A DNA stretch of 64,000 nt. Source: Fibrobacter sp. (GTDB lineage Bacteria; Fibrobacterota; Fibrobacteria; Fibrobacterales; Fibrobacteraceae). Shown piece after piece: positions 1 to 8,856 of this stretch. The first letter of the stretch is position 1, and every line of letters starts with the position of its first letter. Both the position numbers and the translations under genes were made by a program. The stretch lies in the NCBI RefSeq assembly GCF_017545445.1, contig NZ_JAFWOM010000103.1:1-64000 (forward strand), written 5' to 3'. The notes under the pieces are model-generated. The model made no database searches. It was given only the letters and a program-made list of their open reading frames with translations, and was not told where the DNA came from.

Positions 1-696
1 AACGATGTTTCTCCGGACATGTCCTTCTTGGAAATGCTCGATATCGTGAACGAAGAACAGATGAAGCAGGGCAAGGAAGGCTTCGCTTTCGACCACGACT
101 GCCGCGAAGGTATCTGTGGCATGTGCTCTCTCGTCATCAACGGTATGCCGCACGGCCCCGACCATGCGACCACCACTTGCCAGCTTCACATGCGCAAGTT
201 CAAGGATGGCGATACCATCGTGATCGAACCGTGGCGTGCTGCCGCATTCCCGGTTCTCCGTGACTGCGTTGTTGATCGTACCGCTTTCGACCGCATTATC
301 CAGGCTGGCGGTTTCGTTTCCGTCAACACCGGTGCCGCTCCTGAAGCTTCCACGATTCCGGTTCCGAAGGCTGATGCCGACCGCGCATTCGACGCTGCCG
401 CTTGCATTGGTTGCGGTGCTTGCGTCGCTGCATGTAAGAACGCATCTGCTATGCTCTTCGTCTCTGCTAAGGTTTCTCACCTCAGCTTCTTGCCGCAGGG
501 CAAGGTCGAAGCCAAGAAGCGCGTTTTGGCCATGGTCGCCCAGATGGACAAGGAAGGCTTCGGCAACTGCACGAACCTTTACGAATGCCAGGCTGCCTGC
601 CCGAAGGGTATCACCGTGGATTACATCGCCAAGATGAACCGTGAATACCTCGGCGCAACAGTCACCTACGCCGAAAAGGTTTATGGCAAGGACTAG
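1..696 (+). CDS. sdhB: Fumarate reductase / succinate dehydrogenase iron-sulfur subunit, 3' part
   Basis: The reading frame is open from base 1, so the gene starts upstream of the window; 231 residues are visible. The subunit carries electrons between the flavoprotein and the membrane anchor of complex II. Visible near the start is the 2Fe-2S site (C-x4-C-x2-C in [12 protein letters not shown] plus a fourth Cys in TTTCQLH), followed by a ferredoxin-like C-x2-C-x2-C-x3-C ([13 protein letters not shown]) and a later [15 protein letters not shown] cluster. These are the three Fe-S centres typical of the family. In a succinate-producing fermenter the complex most likely runs as fumarate reductase, but sequence alone does not separate the two directions. 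The flavoprotein and cytochrome b subunits would be expected upstream. The gene is followed by heptamer repeats and then a terminator. Confidence 0.95.
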   Translation, partial: NDVSPDMSFLEMLDIVNEEQMKQGKEGFAFDHDCREGICGMCSLVINGMPHGPDHATTTCQLHMRKFKDGDTIVIEPWRAAAFPVLRDCVVDRTAFDRIIQAGGFVSVNTGAAPEASTIPVPKADADRAFDAAACIGCGACVAACKNASAMLFVSAKVSHLSFLPQGKVEAKKRVLAMVAQMDKEGFGNCTNLYECQAACPKGITVDYIAKMNREYLGATVTYAEKVYGKD

Positions 697-702
697 TAAA
701 CA

Positions 703-730
703 GTGGTTAGTGGTTGGTGGTTAGGAATAG
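703..730. repeat. Heptamer-periodic repeat tract
   Basis: Three near-identical 7-bp units (GTGGTTA, GTGGTTG, GTGGTTA) followed by GGAATAG begin 6 bp after the stop codon of the upstream gene. The same unit order occurs at 29355-29389. On the other strand the units read TAACCAC, the family seen at 20465 and 26390. Confidence 0.8.
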
Positions 731-744
731 CCGCTGCCACTAGC

Positions 745-931
745 TGTCATCCTAAGTGGAGAGGCGTAGCCTCGAAGTCGAAGGATCTAAAGCGTTAAAA
801 AGGACCGCAGAAATGCGGTCCTTTTTTGTTTGGTGGGGGAGGTATCCCCCTCGCTATAGCCCCGGCCCCACCCTCATTGTCATGCCCGCGTAGGCGGGCA
901 TCTCCATTAGCCCGCCTTAGCCGGGTCTAGA
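745..931. repeat. Intergenic stretch of dispersed palindromic repeats
   Basis: The 376-bp gap between the first two genes holds no gene. It contains a TGTCATCCT...GAAGGATCT element (about 745-787), a terminator, and a GC-rich element with a perfect hairpin ATGCCCGC-gtag-GCGGGCAT at 882-901 followed by a second imperfect stem to about 931. From about 950 the sequence turns AT-rich and leads into the next gene. Confidence 0.65.
797..828 (+). terminator. Rho-independent terminator after sdhB
   Basis: A 9-bp perfect stem, AGGACCGCA (801-809) with TGCGGTCCT (814-822), has a GAAA loop and is extended by an A-run/T-run pair. The T-tract on the + strand fits termination of the sdhB transcript. Confidence 0.85.
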
Positions 932-1072
932 GCCTGCCCCGCAACTGCTTCGTAAAAATGCATTTTTTTTCAATAAGCCTATGTTTGTAGAGCTTTTTGA
1001 AAATATTTAAGTTATTTTTTGAAGAGTAAAGAAAAGTTTAACTATTAATCTCAAATTTGTAAAGTGTTGAGT

Positions 1073-1915
1073 ATGCCTTATAATTTATTACCATACGAAA
1101 AGAAGACCTTGAAAGAAATTAAACGTTGGAAACATCCCGAAGAAGATGGCTTTTTTGGCAAATTGGTCAAAGTTGTAAACGCTCCGATCAACAAGGCAGG
1201 AGAACTTGTTATGAATACTCCGGGTGTAGGAAACGTGATAAAAACGGTTGTTAGTGGCGTTACCAGCCTATGCAACGATGCTGCTCAATTTACGGTGCGT
1301 CAGGACGCGATTATTGAAGATTTCAAAAAGAAAGGCTGCAATGTAAATTGTATTGCAGATATCCCAAAACTAGAATTGAAAAAAATAGACGAAGTTGTCG
1401 GTTATTTAGCTGCAAAGTACAAAGGCTTAGCGGCTGCAGAGGGGGCTGCTACTGGGGCGTTAGGTTTACCAGGTATAGCTCCTGATTTAATTTCTATTAT
1501 TTCTCTTAATTTGAGAGCTATTGGCGAGTATTGTTGTTATTATGGTTTCAACAATAATCTTCAAGAAGAACGCCTTTTTGCAATGAACGTGCTCTCCTAT
1601 GCATCTTCTGCTGGTGATGCGAAAAAGGGGACTATTATGGCAAGCTTGGTAAAAATAAGCAGGGATGTAGCTGCGAAGAAATCGTGGGAAAAGTTAGAAG
1701 AGCATGCCATGGTTGTTGTTATAAAGAAAATTGCTGAATCACTTGGTGTAAGACTTACAAAGGCTAAACTTGCTCAAATTATTCCAGTGGCTGGTGCTGC
1801 TGTAGGCGGTGGATTTAATGCTTACTTTACCGCAAAGGTTTGCGAAACAGCGTCTTATTTGTATAGGGAACGCTTCTTGGCGAACAAGTATGATGAAACT
1901 CTTATTGTGGATTAG
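1073..1915 (+). CDS. EcsC family protein
   Basis: This 280-residue protein resembles the EcsC family (named after B. subtilis EcsC, function poorly understood). Supporting features are the N-terminal LLPYEKKTLKEIKRWK segment, the central hydrophobic stretch GALGLPGIAPDLISIISLNLRAI, and the C-terminal Gly/Ala-rich IIPVAGAAVGGGFNAYF. The hydrophobic stretches suggest membrane association; no signal peptide is seen. ATG at 1073 is preferred over an in-frame GTG at 1064; neither has a clear Shine-Dalgarno sequence. The gene is visibly more AT-rich than its flanks, as is the next gene, which suggests a shared acquired segment. The gap to the next gene is 99 bp. Confidence 0.75.
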   Translation: MPYNLLPYEKKTLKEIKRWKHPEEDGFFGKLVKVVNAPINKAGELVMNTPGVGNVIKTVVSGVTSLCNDAAQFTVRQDAIIEDFKKKGCNVNCIADIPKLELKKIDEVVGYLAAKYKGLAAAEGAATGALGLPGIAPDLISIISLNLRAIGEYCCYYGFNNNLQEERLFAMNVLSYASSAGDAKKGTIMASLVKISRDVAAKKSWEKLEEHAMVVVIKKIAESLGVRLTKAKLAQIIPVAGAAVGGGFNAYFTAKVCETASYLYRERFLANKYDETLIVD

Positions 1916-2014
1916 ACTCTGTTTTCGAACAAGAAACTTGAACCGTTGATGGTTGAATAACAAGAAAATTTATAAAACATAGAATTTTAACATTTTAACC
2001 AAAAGGAGTACCAT

Positions 2015-3310
2015 ATGGGCTTTTTTAGTGGATTGCTTGAAAAAGGCTTGGATACTGTAAAGAATGTAGCCAAGGAAATGACTGACGCTCGTCCAATATT
2101 GGAGGGGGAATTTCCTGAAAAATTTTATTTTGACGGGGATAAAGCTATTATGGAAAAGGTCATTTCTCAGTTAAATGAATTGAAAGAATTGTCCTTGTAT
2201 TTTGCCTTTACTACTGTAAATAGTTCGGATGTTGGAGGCTTGTTAGATAATTGGAATATGTACATCTTTGGAACTAAAAAAATTTTGATAAACTCTTCAA
2301 AAAAAGCATATGAATATATTGTTGATGGTTGTGTTTATGGCATTCGCGAGTATCATCAAAAAGAAAAACTAGATGCGAATGAAAAACGACAAATTTTATA
2401 TACGGATAAATTAAATTTCTATATTGGAAAGGCCCCTTCTGAAGAAGAGTTGAAAAAACCTGATGAACGTGTGTTTGAAAAAACGTGTAACTATATTCAT
2501 AGTTATTCCTATGAAGAGGAAAAAGTTGATTTAGTCAATAAACTATTTCAAGAAAAGATTATAGATTTTACGTCTGCTGAATTTAGAAGAATGTACGATG
2601 GACTATCCACTTATAAACAATGGGCGTGTGGAAGTTCCGCTTTTCTGAAAATGAAAAATAGTGGCGATGAGAGTGGAATACTTAAAAAATTGGAAGAAAA
2701 AATTCAGAATAGCCAAATAGATGATATCTTGGATAAGGCAAAAAATGGTATAGACAATCAATCAGTTGTATTAGTGGATAATAAGTATTCCGTGAATTTG
2801 GCAGATGGGTCTTGCTTAGAAATAGATCTTTATGATTGCCCTAAGGATTTTCAGTATGTTCAAGATGAGTCAATCTGCTTGAAATACACCAATGCTAGTG
2901 GCAATTATATTGCAATGCTTTATGTTAAGGGGGGGGCTTTTTACGTTCAATTTTATGCAGGTAGTGGTGAAATAAAAAATACAGTTTCCTTTTACAAGGA
3001 GTCTAGTGTTGGTAAGATTCCTGAATTTCCTAAAAGCTTAGCTGATGTACTTTATTTTGTGATGGATTCGAATACATTTGCCAAGAGATTTTTTGATATA
3101 AAATTCAAATTGATGAATTTGTACGAGGCAATGAGTTCTACAAAAATAAGAAACGCTTATATATCTTCGGAAAAAGATGCTGATGAAGCTCGTTTATTGA
3201 GGTTGGCGGAAAAAAAGAAGATCGTTGCTGAAGAACGTTCTAAGATTGCTGAACGGAAAGCTAAAGAAAATGAAGCTTGCCAAACAAAAAAAGCATTAGA
3301 TGATTTTTAA
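2015..3310 (+). CDS. Unknown protein, possible partner of the EcsC-like protein
   Basis: This 431-residue protein is not recognised. It starts at an ATG with a good AAGGAG site 6 nt upstream (2003-2008). No signal peptide or long membrane segment is visible. The N-terminal helix (MGFFSGLLEKGLDTVKNVAK) looks amphipathic. The last 50 residues are highly charged (Lys/Glu/Arg) and likely form a coiled coil. Base composition is AT-rich like the preceding EcsC-family gene, and the two lie in the same direction, so a common origin is plausible. No function is proposed. Confidence 0.7.
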   Translation: MGFFSGLLEKGLDTVKNVAKEMTDARPILEGEFPEKFYFDGDKAIMEKVISQLNELKELSLYFAFTTVNSSDVGGLLDNWNMYIFGTKKILINSSKKAYEYIVDGCVYGIREYHQKEKLDANEKRQILYTDKLNFYIGKAPSEEELKKPDERVFEKTCNYIHSYSYEEEKVDLVNKLFQEKIIDFTSAEFRRMYDGLSTYKQWACGSSAFLKMKNSGDESGILKKLEEKIQNSQIDDILDKAKNGIDNQSVVLVDNKYSVNLADGSCLEIDLYDCPKDFQYVQDESICLKYTNASGNYIAMLYVKGGAFYVQFYAGSGEIKNTVSFYKESSVGKIPEFPKSLADVLYFVMDSNTFAKRFFDIKFKLMNLYEAMSSTKIRNAYISSEKDADEARLLRLAEKKKIVAEERSKIAERKAKENEACQTKKALDDF

Positions 3311-3575
3311 AAACAGAATTGTGAAAAAATGTTTAAATTTGCATTTGTTTGGATTTTTTCATATTCATGATGTATGGTCTCTTCTAAGCCATCCGCAAAT
3401 AGATGGTTTTGCTTTATATTGTCAACTCATAGGGGCTGTAGTTGGTTCTAGATAGTTCTTCCTAAGCGTTATACCCCAGGAGAAATTATCAAGGAACTAC
3501 ATCTAATGGCGGTGTGTAAACCAGCGAACTTGCCTTTTTCTCGATAAAAAGATATATTGAATACGGAGGTTTCCT

Positions 3576-3848
3576 ATGCCGACAGTAACAATGGACATTC
3601 CGCAAGATATTGCTGACCTCATGGTATGCGATAATAAGAGCGACGAACTCCGTCGTAATGCGTTGCTGTTGTATCCGTTTATCAAGAACGAGACTATTTC
3701 CCATGGTCGAGCTGCGGAAATTCTGGGAATCTCCAAATGGGAACTCATCGAACTTTACGGAAGCGAGGGTATTCCCTATATCGACCAGAGCTGGGATGAA
3801 GCCGAACAGGATGCCGCCAACGTCATGGAACTCCTTTCCAAGAGGTAA
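3576..3848 (+). CDS. UPF0175 family putative antitoxin
   Basis: This 90-residue protein has the UPF0175 pattern: an N-terminal strand (VTMDIPQDI), a hydrophobic helix (NALLLYPFIKN) and a helix-turn-helix-like segment (SHGRAAEILGISKWELIELY). GGAGG lies 6 nt before the ATG. UPF0175 proteins usually precede a DUF3368 PIN-like protein, as here with a 2-bp gap, and are regarded as the antitoxin of that pair. Toxin-antitoxin function is inferred from family and arrangement. The gene sits just after the AT-rich accessory genes, a usual place for such modules. Confidence 0.8.
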   Translation: MPTVTMDIPQDIADLMVCDNKSDELRRNALLLYPFIKNETISHGRAAEILGISKWELIELYGSEGIPYIDQSWDEAEQDAANVMELLSKR

Positions 3849-3850
3849 GG

Positions 3851-4342
3851 ATGATTGTTGTTTCTGATGCAACTCCGATTATTTCTTTCCTTAAAATTAA
3901 TCGTCTAGACATCCTTGGAAAACTTTTTGGCGAAGTCCTGCTTCCAGAAGCTGTTTACGAAGAATTGACTTCTAACCAGGATTTTCTGGAAGAAGCCGAA
4001 CAAGTGAAGTCCTGCGAGTTTTTCAAAAAGGTTTCCGTTAGCAACAGTAATGCGGTTGGCTTGTTGATGCGTGTGACCGGCTTGGATCTTGGCGAAAGTG
4101 AAGCCATCGTTTATTCTGACGAAAACAAAAGTGACCTTTTGATAGTTGACGAAGTTCGTGCAAGGCATGTCGCCACGACGATGAAACTGCGTATTACCGG
4201 CACGATTGGCATCTTGATTGCCGCTAACGAGAATGGCTTGTTGAACAAAGAAGAGGCGCTGGCTTGTGCCGAAATCCTTCGGAAGTCTAAAAGACATATC
4301 AGCGAAACGCTTCTAAATTCGTTCATTGAAAATTTGAAGTAG
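3851..4342 (+). CDS. DUF3368 PIN-like putative toxin
   Basis: This 163-residue protein begins MIVVSDATPIISFLKI, the first acidic strand of a PIN-like nuclease fold (Asp6). It continues with LGxxLLPxxVYEEL and a later acidic segment, GLDLGESEAIVYSDE, and LLIVDEVRARHVA. These match the DUF3368 family, whose members are predicted metal-dependent ribonucleases. It starts 2 bp after the stop of the UPF0175 gene, so the two are surely one transcript. Conserved acidic residues appear intact. Toxicity is inference from the family. Confidence 0.8.
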   Translation: MIVVSDATPIISFLKINRLDILGKLFGEVLLPEAVYEELTSNQDFLEEAEQVKSCEFFKKVSVSNSNAVGLLMRVTGLDLGESEAIVYSDENKSDLLIVDEVRARHVATTMKLRITGTIGILIAANENGLLNKEEALACAEILRKSKRHISETLLNSFIENLK

Positions 4343-4499
4343 CCTCTCTTGTGTCGCATCTCCCTTTGTCGTTTCCTCCAAAAAATTGGCTGATTTTTCG
4401 GGCTTGCCCTCAGAAAAATTCTAATAGCATTTTTTACATATGTGGAAAATACTCCCTTTTTTCTAACTTTGGACCGAAACAAAAAAAAGGAGCATTATC

Positions 4500-5291
4500 G
4501 TGAATCTTTTCTCTCGTATTGCAATTACCGCATGTGCTGCAGCCGTTCTCTTTGCCTGCAACGATCAAAAGTCCGAATCCAAGTCCTCCGCCGATGACTC
4601 CTTCAACAAGGTCAAGGCCGCTGGCGTGTTCGTGCTCGGCCTCGACGATTCTTTCCCGCCGATGGGGTTCCGCGACAAGGACAACAACATCGTCGGTTTC
4701 GATATCGACCTTGCAACTGAAGTTTGCGCTCGTCTCGGCATCAAGCTCAAGACTCAGCCGATCTCTTGGGATGCCAAGGAACAGGAACTGAACACCGGCA
4801 AGATTGACTGCATTTGGAACGGCATGAGCGTTGACTCTGCACGTGCCAAGGTGATGAACTTGAGCGACGCTTACCTCAAGAACCGCATGATTTTCACGGT
4901 GAAGGACAAGGCGCTCGCAAACCTCGCTGCTCTTGCTGGCAAGAAGATTGCTGTGCAGAACGGTTCTACCGCACAGAAGTTGCTCGATGCATCCGAAGCG
5001 GGCAAGGCTGCCAAGGAAATCGTCCCGTTCGATGATAACCAGACGGCTCTCATGGATTTGGACAAGGGCGGTGTCGATGCCGTGTTCCTCGACGAAATCG
5101 TTGCCATGTACTGGATTGTCACGAACGCTAAGCCGTACGTCGTCTTGGAAGAAGGCCTCTCCGACGAAGTCTATGCTGTGGGCTTCCGCAAAAAGGATCA
5201 GGCTCTCCGCGATTCCGTGAACAACGTTCTCGCTGCGATGAAGGCTGACGGCAAGTTCGCAGCCATCTCCGCCAAGTGGTTCGGCAAATAG
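4500..5291 (+). CDS. Amino-acid ABC transporter substrate-binding lipoprotein
   Basis: This 263-residue family 3 solute-binding protein starts with GTG at 4500, supported by an AAAGGAG site 7-8 nt upstream. It has a lipoprotein signal: a short hydrophobic stretch ending LFAC with Cys20, followed by a Ser-rich linker. The mature part shows family hallmarks GVFVLGLDDSFPPMGF, VGFDIDLATEVCARLG and DCIWNGMS. It would capture a polar amino acid and hand it to the permease encoded 71 bp downstream. The ligand cannot be read from the sequence; cystine, glutamine and histidine binders share these motifs. Confidence 0.92.
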   Translation: MNLFSRIAITACAAAVLFACNDQKSESKSSADDSFNKVKAAGVFVLGLDDSFPPMGFRDKDNNIVGFDIDLATEVCARLGIKLKTQPISWDAKEQELNTGKIDCIWNGMSVDSARAKVMNLSDAYLKNRMIFTVKDKALANLAALAGKKIAVQNGSTAQKLLDASEAGKAAKEIVPFDDNQTALMDLDKGGVDAVFLDEIVAMYWIVTNAKPYVVLEEGLSDEVYAVGFRKKDQALRDSVNNVLAAMKADGKFAAISAKWFGK

Positions 5292-5362
5292 GTGTGGGCT
5301 CGCTCCCTACGGGAGCCTTGATGTTTGTGGGTGGCACAGTGCTCCTTTGAGGTTTTTCTTTT

Positions 5363-6022
5363 ATGTCGGAATTATCAACGCTTTTGCCTATTCTCTGGGG
5401 CGGCTTCTGCACAACGCTCGCGATTTTCGCACTGACGCTCTTGTTCTCGATTCCGCTCGGCTTGCTCGTCGCGGTTCTCAAGATGAGCCGCTACCGCATT
5501 GTGCGTTATCCAGTTTCGTTCTATATCTCGGTGATGCGCGGCACTCCGCTTTTGCTCCAGATTGTGGCGATTTACTTTGGCTCGTATTACTTGAGCGAAT
5601 ACACGGGAGTGGCGTTATCGTTCGACCGTTTCCCGGCGGTGATTGTTGCGTTCTCGATAAACTACGCGGCGTACTTTGCTGAAATTTTCCGTGGCGGCAT
5701 TCAGTCGATTCCGAAGGGCCAGTACGAGGCCGCGGCAATGCTCGGTCTTACACGCAGTCAGACCTTTTTTCGTATTATTCTCCCGCAGGTGGTTAAGCGC
5801 GTTGTGCCTGCAAGTGCAAACGAAGTCATTACGCTTGTGAAAGACACTTCCTTGGCGCAGGTGATTGCCGTGACGGAACTTTTCGCACTCGCGAAAAAGC
5901 AGCAGGCTGCCTACGCGAGCATTTATCCGTTGTTCGTGGCGGGCGTATTCTACTATGTGGCGAATTTGCTTTTGAGCGTGTTGTTCGCTTACGTTGAACG
6001 TAAACTGGATTACTACAAGTGA
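5363..6022 (+). CDS. Polar amino-acid ABC transporter permease
   Basis: This 219-residue inner-membrane permease is of the HisM/GlnP family. It has about five hydrophobic segments, the family's RGTPLLLQ motif around residue 65, and the cytoplasmic EAAAMLGLTRSQTFFRIILPQ loop (EAA motif) that contacts the ATPase. It lies between the binding protein and ATPase genes; its stop codon comes just 8 bp before the start of the next gene. A single permease gene suggests a homodimeric channel. Confidence 0.92.
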   Translation: MSELSTLLPILWGGFCTTLAIFALTLLFSIPLGLLVAVLKMSRYRIVRYPVSFYISVMRGTPLLLQIVAIYFGSYYLSEYTGVALSFDRFPAVIVAFSINYAAYFAEIFRGGIQSIPKGQYEAAAMLGLTRSQTFFRIILPQVVKRVVPASANEVITLVKDTSLAQVIAVTELFALAKKQQAAYASIYPLFVAGVFYYVANLLLSVLFAYVERKLDYYK

Positions 6023-6030
6023 GGCGTGTC

Positions 6031-6810
6031 ATGGATTCTGCTCCGATTCTTGAAGTCAAGCATTTAAAGAAGTCCTTTGGCGATTTGCATGTGCTCAAGG
6101 ATATTTCGTTTGACCTCAAAGCGGGCGAGGTGCTTTCGATTATCGGGCCTTCGGGTTCTGGCAAGAGCACGCTTCTCCGTTGTCTGACTCAACTCGAAAC
6201 TTTCGAGGTGGGCGAGGTGCGTGTCGATGGCAAGGACATGGTTATTCTTGGATCGAGCGTTGGTGGCAAAATCAAGTACGCTCCGGCAAAGACGCTCCGT
6301 GAAATTCGCCTTTCGACGGGACTTGTGTTCCAGAACTTTAACTTGTTCCCGCATTTGAACGTGCTTCAGAACTTGACGCTTGCGCCAATCCGCGTGCTCG
6401 GAGAAAATCGTGAAGATGCCTGCGCACTAGCACGTCGTTTGCTCAAGCAGATGGGCCTCGAAGGCAAGGAAAAGTCTTACCCGTGTGAACTCTCGGGCGG
6501 CCAACAGCAGCGCGTGTCCATTGCGCGTGCGCTTGCTTTAAAGCCGAAAATTCTCTTTTTCGACGAACCGACAAGTGCTTTGGACCCGGAACTCACAGGC
6601 GAAGTTCTCAAGATTATCAAGAATCTTGCCGAAGATCGCATGACGATGGTCATCGTGACTCACGAAATGGCTTTTGCTCGCGATGTCGCTCACAAGGTTA
6701 TTTTTATGGACCAGGGCGTGGTCGTGGAACAGGGAACTCCGGACTTTGTGTTCAACCAGTCGCAGAACAAGCGACTCAGTTCCTTTTTGGAACGCTTTTC
6801 AAGAACTTGA
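6031..6810 (+). CDS. Polar amino-acid ABC transporter ATPase
   Basis: This 259-residue ATPase drives the importer. Walker A (GPSGSGKS), the signature LSGGQQQR, Walker B (ILFFDEP) and the switch His in VIVTHEM are all present. ATG at 6031 is chosen over an overlapping GTG at 6019 because GAGG lies just before it. The protein has a modest insertion (about residues 65-85, GSSVGGKIKYAPAK) between Walker A and the Q-loop compared with GlnQ/HisP. It is the last gene of the importer operon. Confidence 0.93.
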   Translation: MDSAPILEVKHLKKSFGDLHVLKDISFDLKAGEVLSIIGPSGSGKSTLLRCLTQLETFEVGEVRVDGKDMVILGSSVGGKIKYAPAKTLREIRLSTGLVFQNFNLFPHLNVLQNLTLAPIRVLGENREDACALARRLLKQMGLEGKEKSYPCELSGGQQQRVSIARALALKPKILFFDEPTSALDPELTGEVLKIIKNLAEDRMTMVIVTHEMAFARDVAHKVIFMDQGVVVEQGTPDFVFNQSQNKRLSSFLERFSRT

Positions 6811-6960
6811 TTAAAAAATGGAATGTCCTGTTTTTTGCAAATTTGCGTTTAAAGGGGAAATTTCTTTTTTAAACTTGTTTTTGTTTGTATTTTTTTTGTA
6901 ATTTATAAAAAAATTAGGGGTGTTTGTTTAGAAAAGTTAAAGTTATCCTAAGGAGTAGGA

Positions 6961-7869
6961 ATGAAAAAATTCATAATTGCATCCGCTATTGCCATGTGCC
7001 TTTGCTCAAATGCTTTTGCTGAAGATGATGGCTATGGTAACGACATCCCACCTGCAAGGCAGGAAGGCACCGTTGATGACGGTTATGGGAACAAACTTCC
7101 GGCGTACGGTCAAACCGAATACAAGAGCTTTGAAGAAGCCCGAGCTTCATCTAAAGGCAATAATACGCGTCCGTCACTGCTTTTGGGTATTCATTTGGGT
7201 ATTGGTTATGCCGCCATGTACGATTACCCGACGGATGAAGATTTCATTTGGGAATTTGGTAAGAATGACTGGTCCGGTGTATCCATGGATCTCGGTCTTG
7301 TGTTCAAATATCGTATCAATGCCTTATTTACCTTTGTACCCGAAGTGAATTTCGGCATGGATTACATCTTGGAAGAGTTTGAAAAACAGGGAATGAGTGG
7401 TGTTGGTTATGATGATGATTTTGGCTATTATAAGGTAAATGAGTCCCGAACGCTCTTCAATCTCAACATTCCGCTTGCGCTCCGTTTGACGGTTCCTTTT
7501 GTTTATCTTGAAGGTGGTGTGCGTCTTAGCTTCAATTTGGGAACGTCGCATGATTACGAATATACAGACGAAAATGGTAATGCCTTGCGTCGTCTCGATG
7601 AAAACCATCAGCTTGAGGATGTTAAAGTTTATGCAGGGGATTGGAAAGTCAAAACTTTTATTACCTCGGCTCTTGCGGGTATAGGCACCACAATGCGTAT
7701 CAATGGTCATGAATGTGATTTTGGTGTTCGTGTCATTTGGGATCTCATCGGAGTGAACGAATACGACAAGCTTTATTACGACATTGATGACTCCAAGCTT
7801 TTAAAACTTGTTGAAAATAATTCGAAGTTGTACACCATTCAGTTTGTATTTAACTACTTCTTTGGTTAG
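6961..7869 (+). CDS. Predicted outer-membrane beta-barrel protein
   Basis: This 302-residue exported protein starts after a strong AAGGAG site and has a clear signal peptide ending near NAFA|ED. After a short low-complexity segment with a repeated DDGYGN motif, the rest consists of alternating strands, with many aromatic girdle residues, and ends in a hydrophobic strand with a terminal aromatic (IQFVFNYFFG). This is typical of an outer-membrane barrel. The next gene encodes a clear paralogue. No specific family function is recognised. Confidence 0.7.
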   Translation: MKKFIIASAIAMCLCSNAFAEDDGYGNDIPPARQEGTVDDGYGNKLPAYGQTEYKSFEEARASSKGNNTRPSLLLGIHLGIGYAAMYDYPTDEDFIWEFGKNDWSGVSMDLGLVFKYRINALFTFVPEVNFGMDYILEEFEKQGMSGVGYDDDFGYYKVNESRTLFNLNIPLALRLTVPFVYLEGGVRLSFNLGTSHDYEYTDENGNALRRLDENHQLEDVKVYAGDWKVKTFITSALAGIGTTMRINGHECDFGVRVIWDLIGVNEYDKLYYDIDDSKLLKLVENNSKLYTIQFVFNYFFG

Positions 7870-7885
7870 TGTTTAAGATTTGATC

Positions 7886-8647
7886 ATGAGAGCGTTCATC
7901 CTTGCAGTCGCAATTGCCTTGCTCTTTAGTACAAATGCTTTGGCTAAAGACGATCCTGAGCCGTTACTCCGTATGGGCTTTCATTTTGGCTTCGGACCTA
8001 CGGGCTATTGGGATACTCCGCCTAAGTATCTTGTAGATGAAGACGATTGGGGAGGCTTTGCGGCTGATTTGGGTCTTGTGTTCAAACTTAATATAAATGA
8101 AACACTACATCTCTTGTTAGAATTGGACCTTGGCATCAATGAGGTTTTCAGAAATCTGTCTTGGGTATCGCAAAATGTTACTTATACGGAAGAGGAGACG
8201 CGCACCATTTTTAAATTTAACGTGCCGATTCTCTTTCGATTCAATCCGATAGATTTTGTTTATGTCGATGCGGGGGCTCAACTCAATTATAATTTGGAAA
8301 CCGCGCAAACAAAGGATTACAAGAACAGAGACGGTTATAAGGTTCGTTCTGTTGAACGCGAAAAAGAATCTTTGGAAAAATGGAAAGTCAAGGGCGAGGT
8401 TACGTCTCTTGTGTTTGGTTTTGGCTTGTGCGGGCGTTCTGGAGATTTTGGCGTTCGATTTATTCTGGATTTAGACCGAATTCACAAGAACGATGAAATC
8501 CGCTATTATTACGATGGCGATGAAATTTTGGCTTATGACGATTACGTGAAAAGTTCATCAGAGAAAAAACGAGTGAAACCTGTCATTGCTGAAAACAAGA
8601 CGAAAATGTGGACTATTCAGTTTGTCATCAATTATTTCTTTCTCTAA
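7886..8647 (+). CDS. Predicted outer-membrane beta-barrel protein, paralogue
   Basis: This 253-residue protein parallels the previous one: signal peptide ending NALA|KD, the shared segment DDWGGFAADLGLVFK (compare NDWSGVSMDLGLVFK in the upstream gene) and the closing strand TIQFVINYFFL. ATG at 7886 is chosen over a TTG at 7880. It begins 16 bp after the previous stop, so the two genes form an operon that probably arose by tandem duplication. It lacks the N-terminal DDGYGN repeat of its neighbour. Confidence 0.7.
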   Translation: MRAFILAVAIALLFSTNALAKDDPEPLLRMGFHFGFGPTGYWDTPPKYLVDEDDWGGFAADLGLVFKLNINETLHLLLELDLGINEVFRNLSWVSQNVTYTEEETRTIFKFNVPILFRFNPIDFVYVDAGAQLNYNLETAQTKDYKNRDGYKVRSVEREKESLEKWKVKGEVTSLVFGFGLCGRSGDFGVRFILDLDRIHKNDEIRYYYDGDEILAYDDYVKSSSEKKRVKPVIAENKTKMWTIQFVINYFFL

Positions 8648-8716
8648 TGGGGTCTTGTCAAAAAATGATTTGGATTAATATCTCCCTTGCCATTTCCCTC
8701 GAATCTTTGTATATTC

Positions 8717-8782
8717 ATGCACATGAGAAAAATCTTGAACCTTCTACTTCTACTTGGCATCGCTAACGAAGCGAGGGTTTAG
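8717..8782 (+). CDS. Leucine-rich leader peptide of an attenuator
   Basis: A 21-residue open frame, MHMRKILNLLLLLGIANEAR plus Val, holds six leucine codons, five of them consecutive (8741-8755), plus two Ile and one Val. It sits 146 bp before a 2-isopropylmalate synthase family gene and is followed by a terminator hairpin whose 3' arm is nearly duplicated at the end of this frame. This is the arrangement of classical leucine leader peptides. The second ATG (8723) could be the true start. A sequence AATCTTTG at 8702-8709 lies 7 nt upstream and may be the promoter. Confidence 0.8.
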   Translation: MHMRKILNLLLLLGIANEARV

Positions 8783-8856
8783 GGATTTTTCAAAGATTTT
8801 CAAACGAATTTCAACCTAAAAGCGCCCGCTTCGAGAACGAAGCGGGTTCTTTTGTT
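8767..8856 (+). promoter_or_regulatory. Transcription attenuator (antiterminator/terminator pair)
   Basis: The terminator stem is CCCGCTTCG (8825-8833), loop AGAA, CGAAGCGGG (8838-8846), then TTCTTTTGTT. The segment CGAAGCGAGGG at 8767-8777, inside the last codons of the leader peptide, can pair with the same 5' arm (8825-8833) with one bulged A. A ribosome stalled on the Leu codons (8741-8755) would leave 8767-8777 free and favour antitermination. A ribosome reaching the stop at 8780-8782 would cover it and allow termination. Folding was judged by eye. Confidence 0.8.

Noticed and set aside
3311..3575. Gene remnant in the gap before the UPF0175 gene
   Set aside because: No frame with recognisable coding character was found in these 265 bp.
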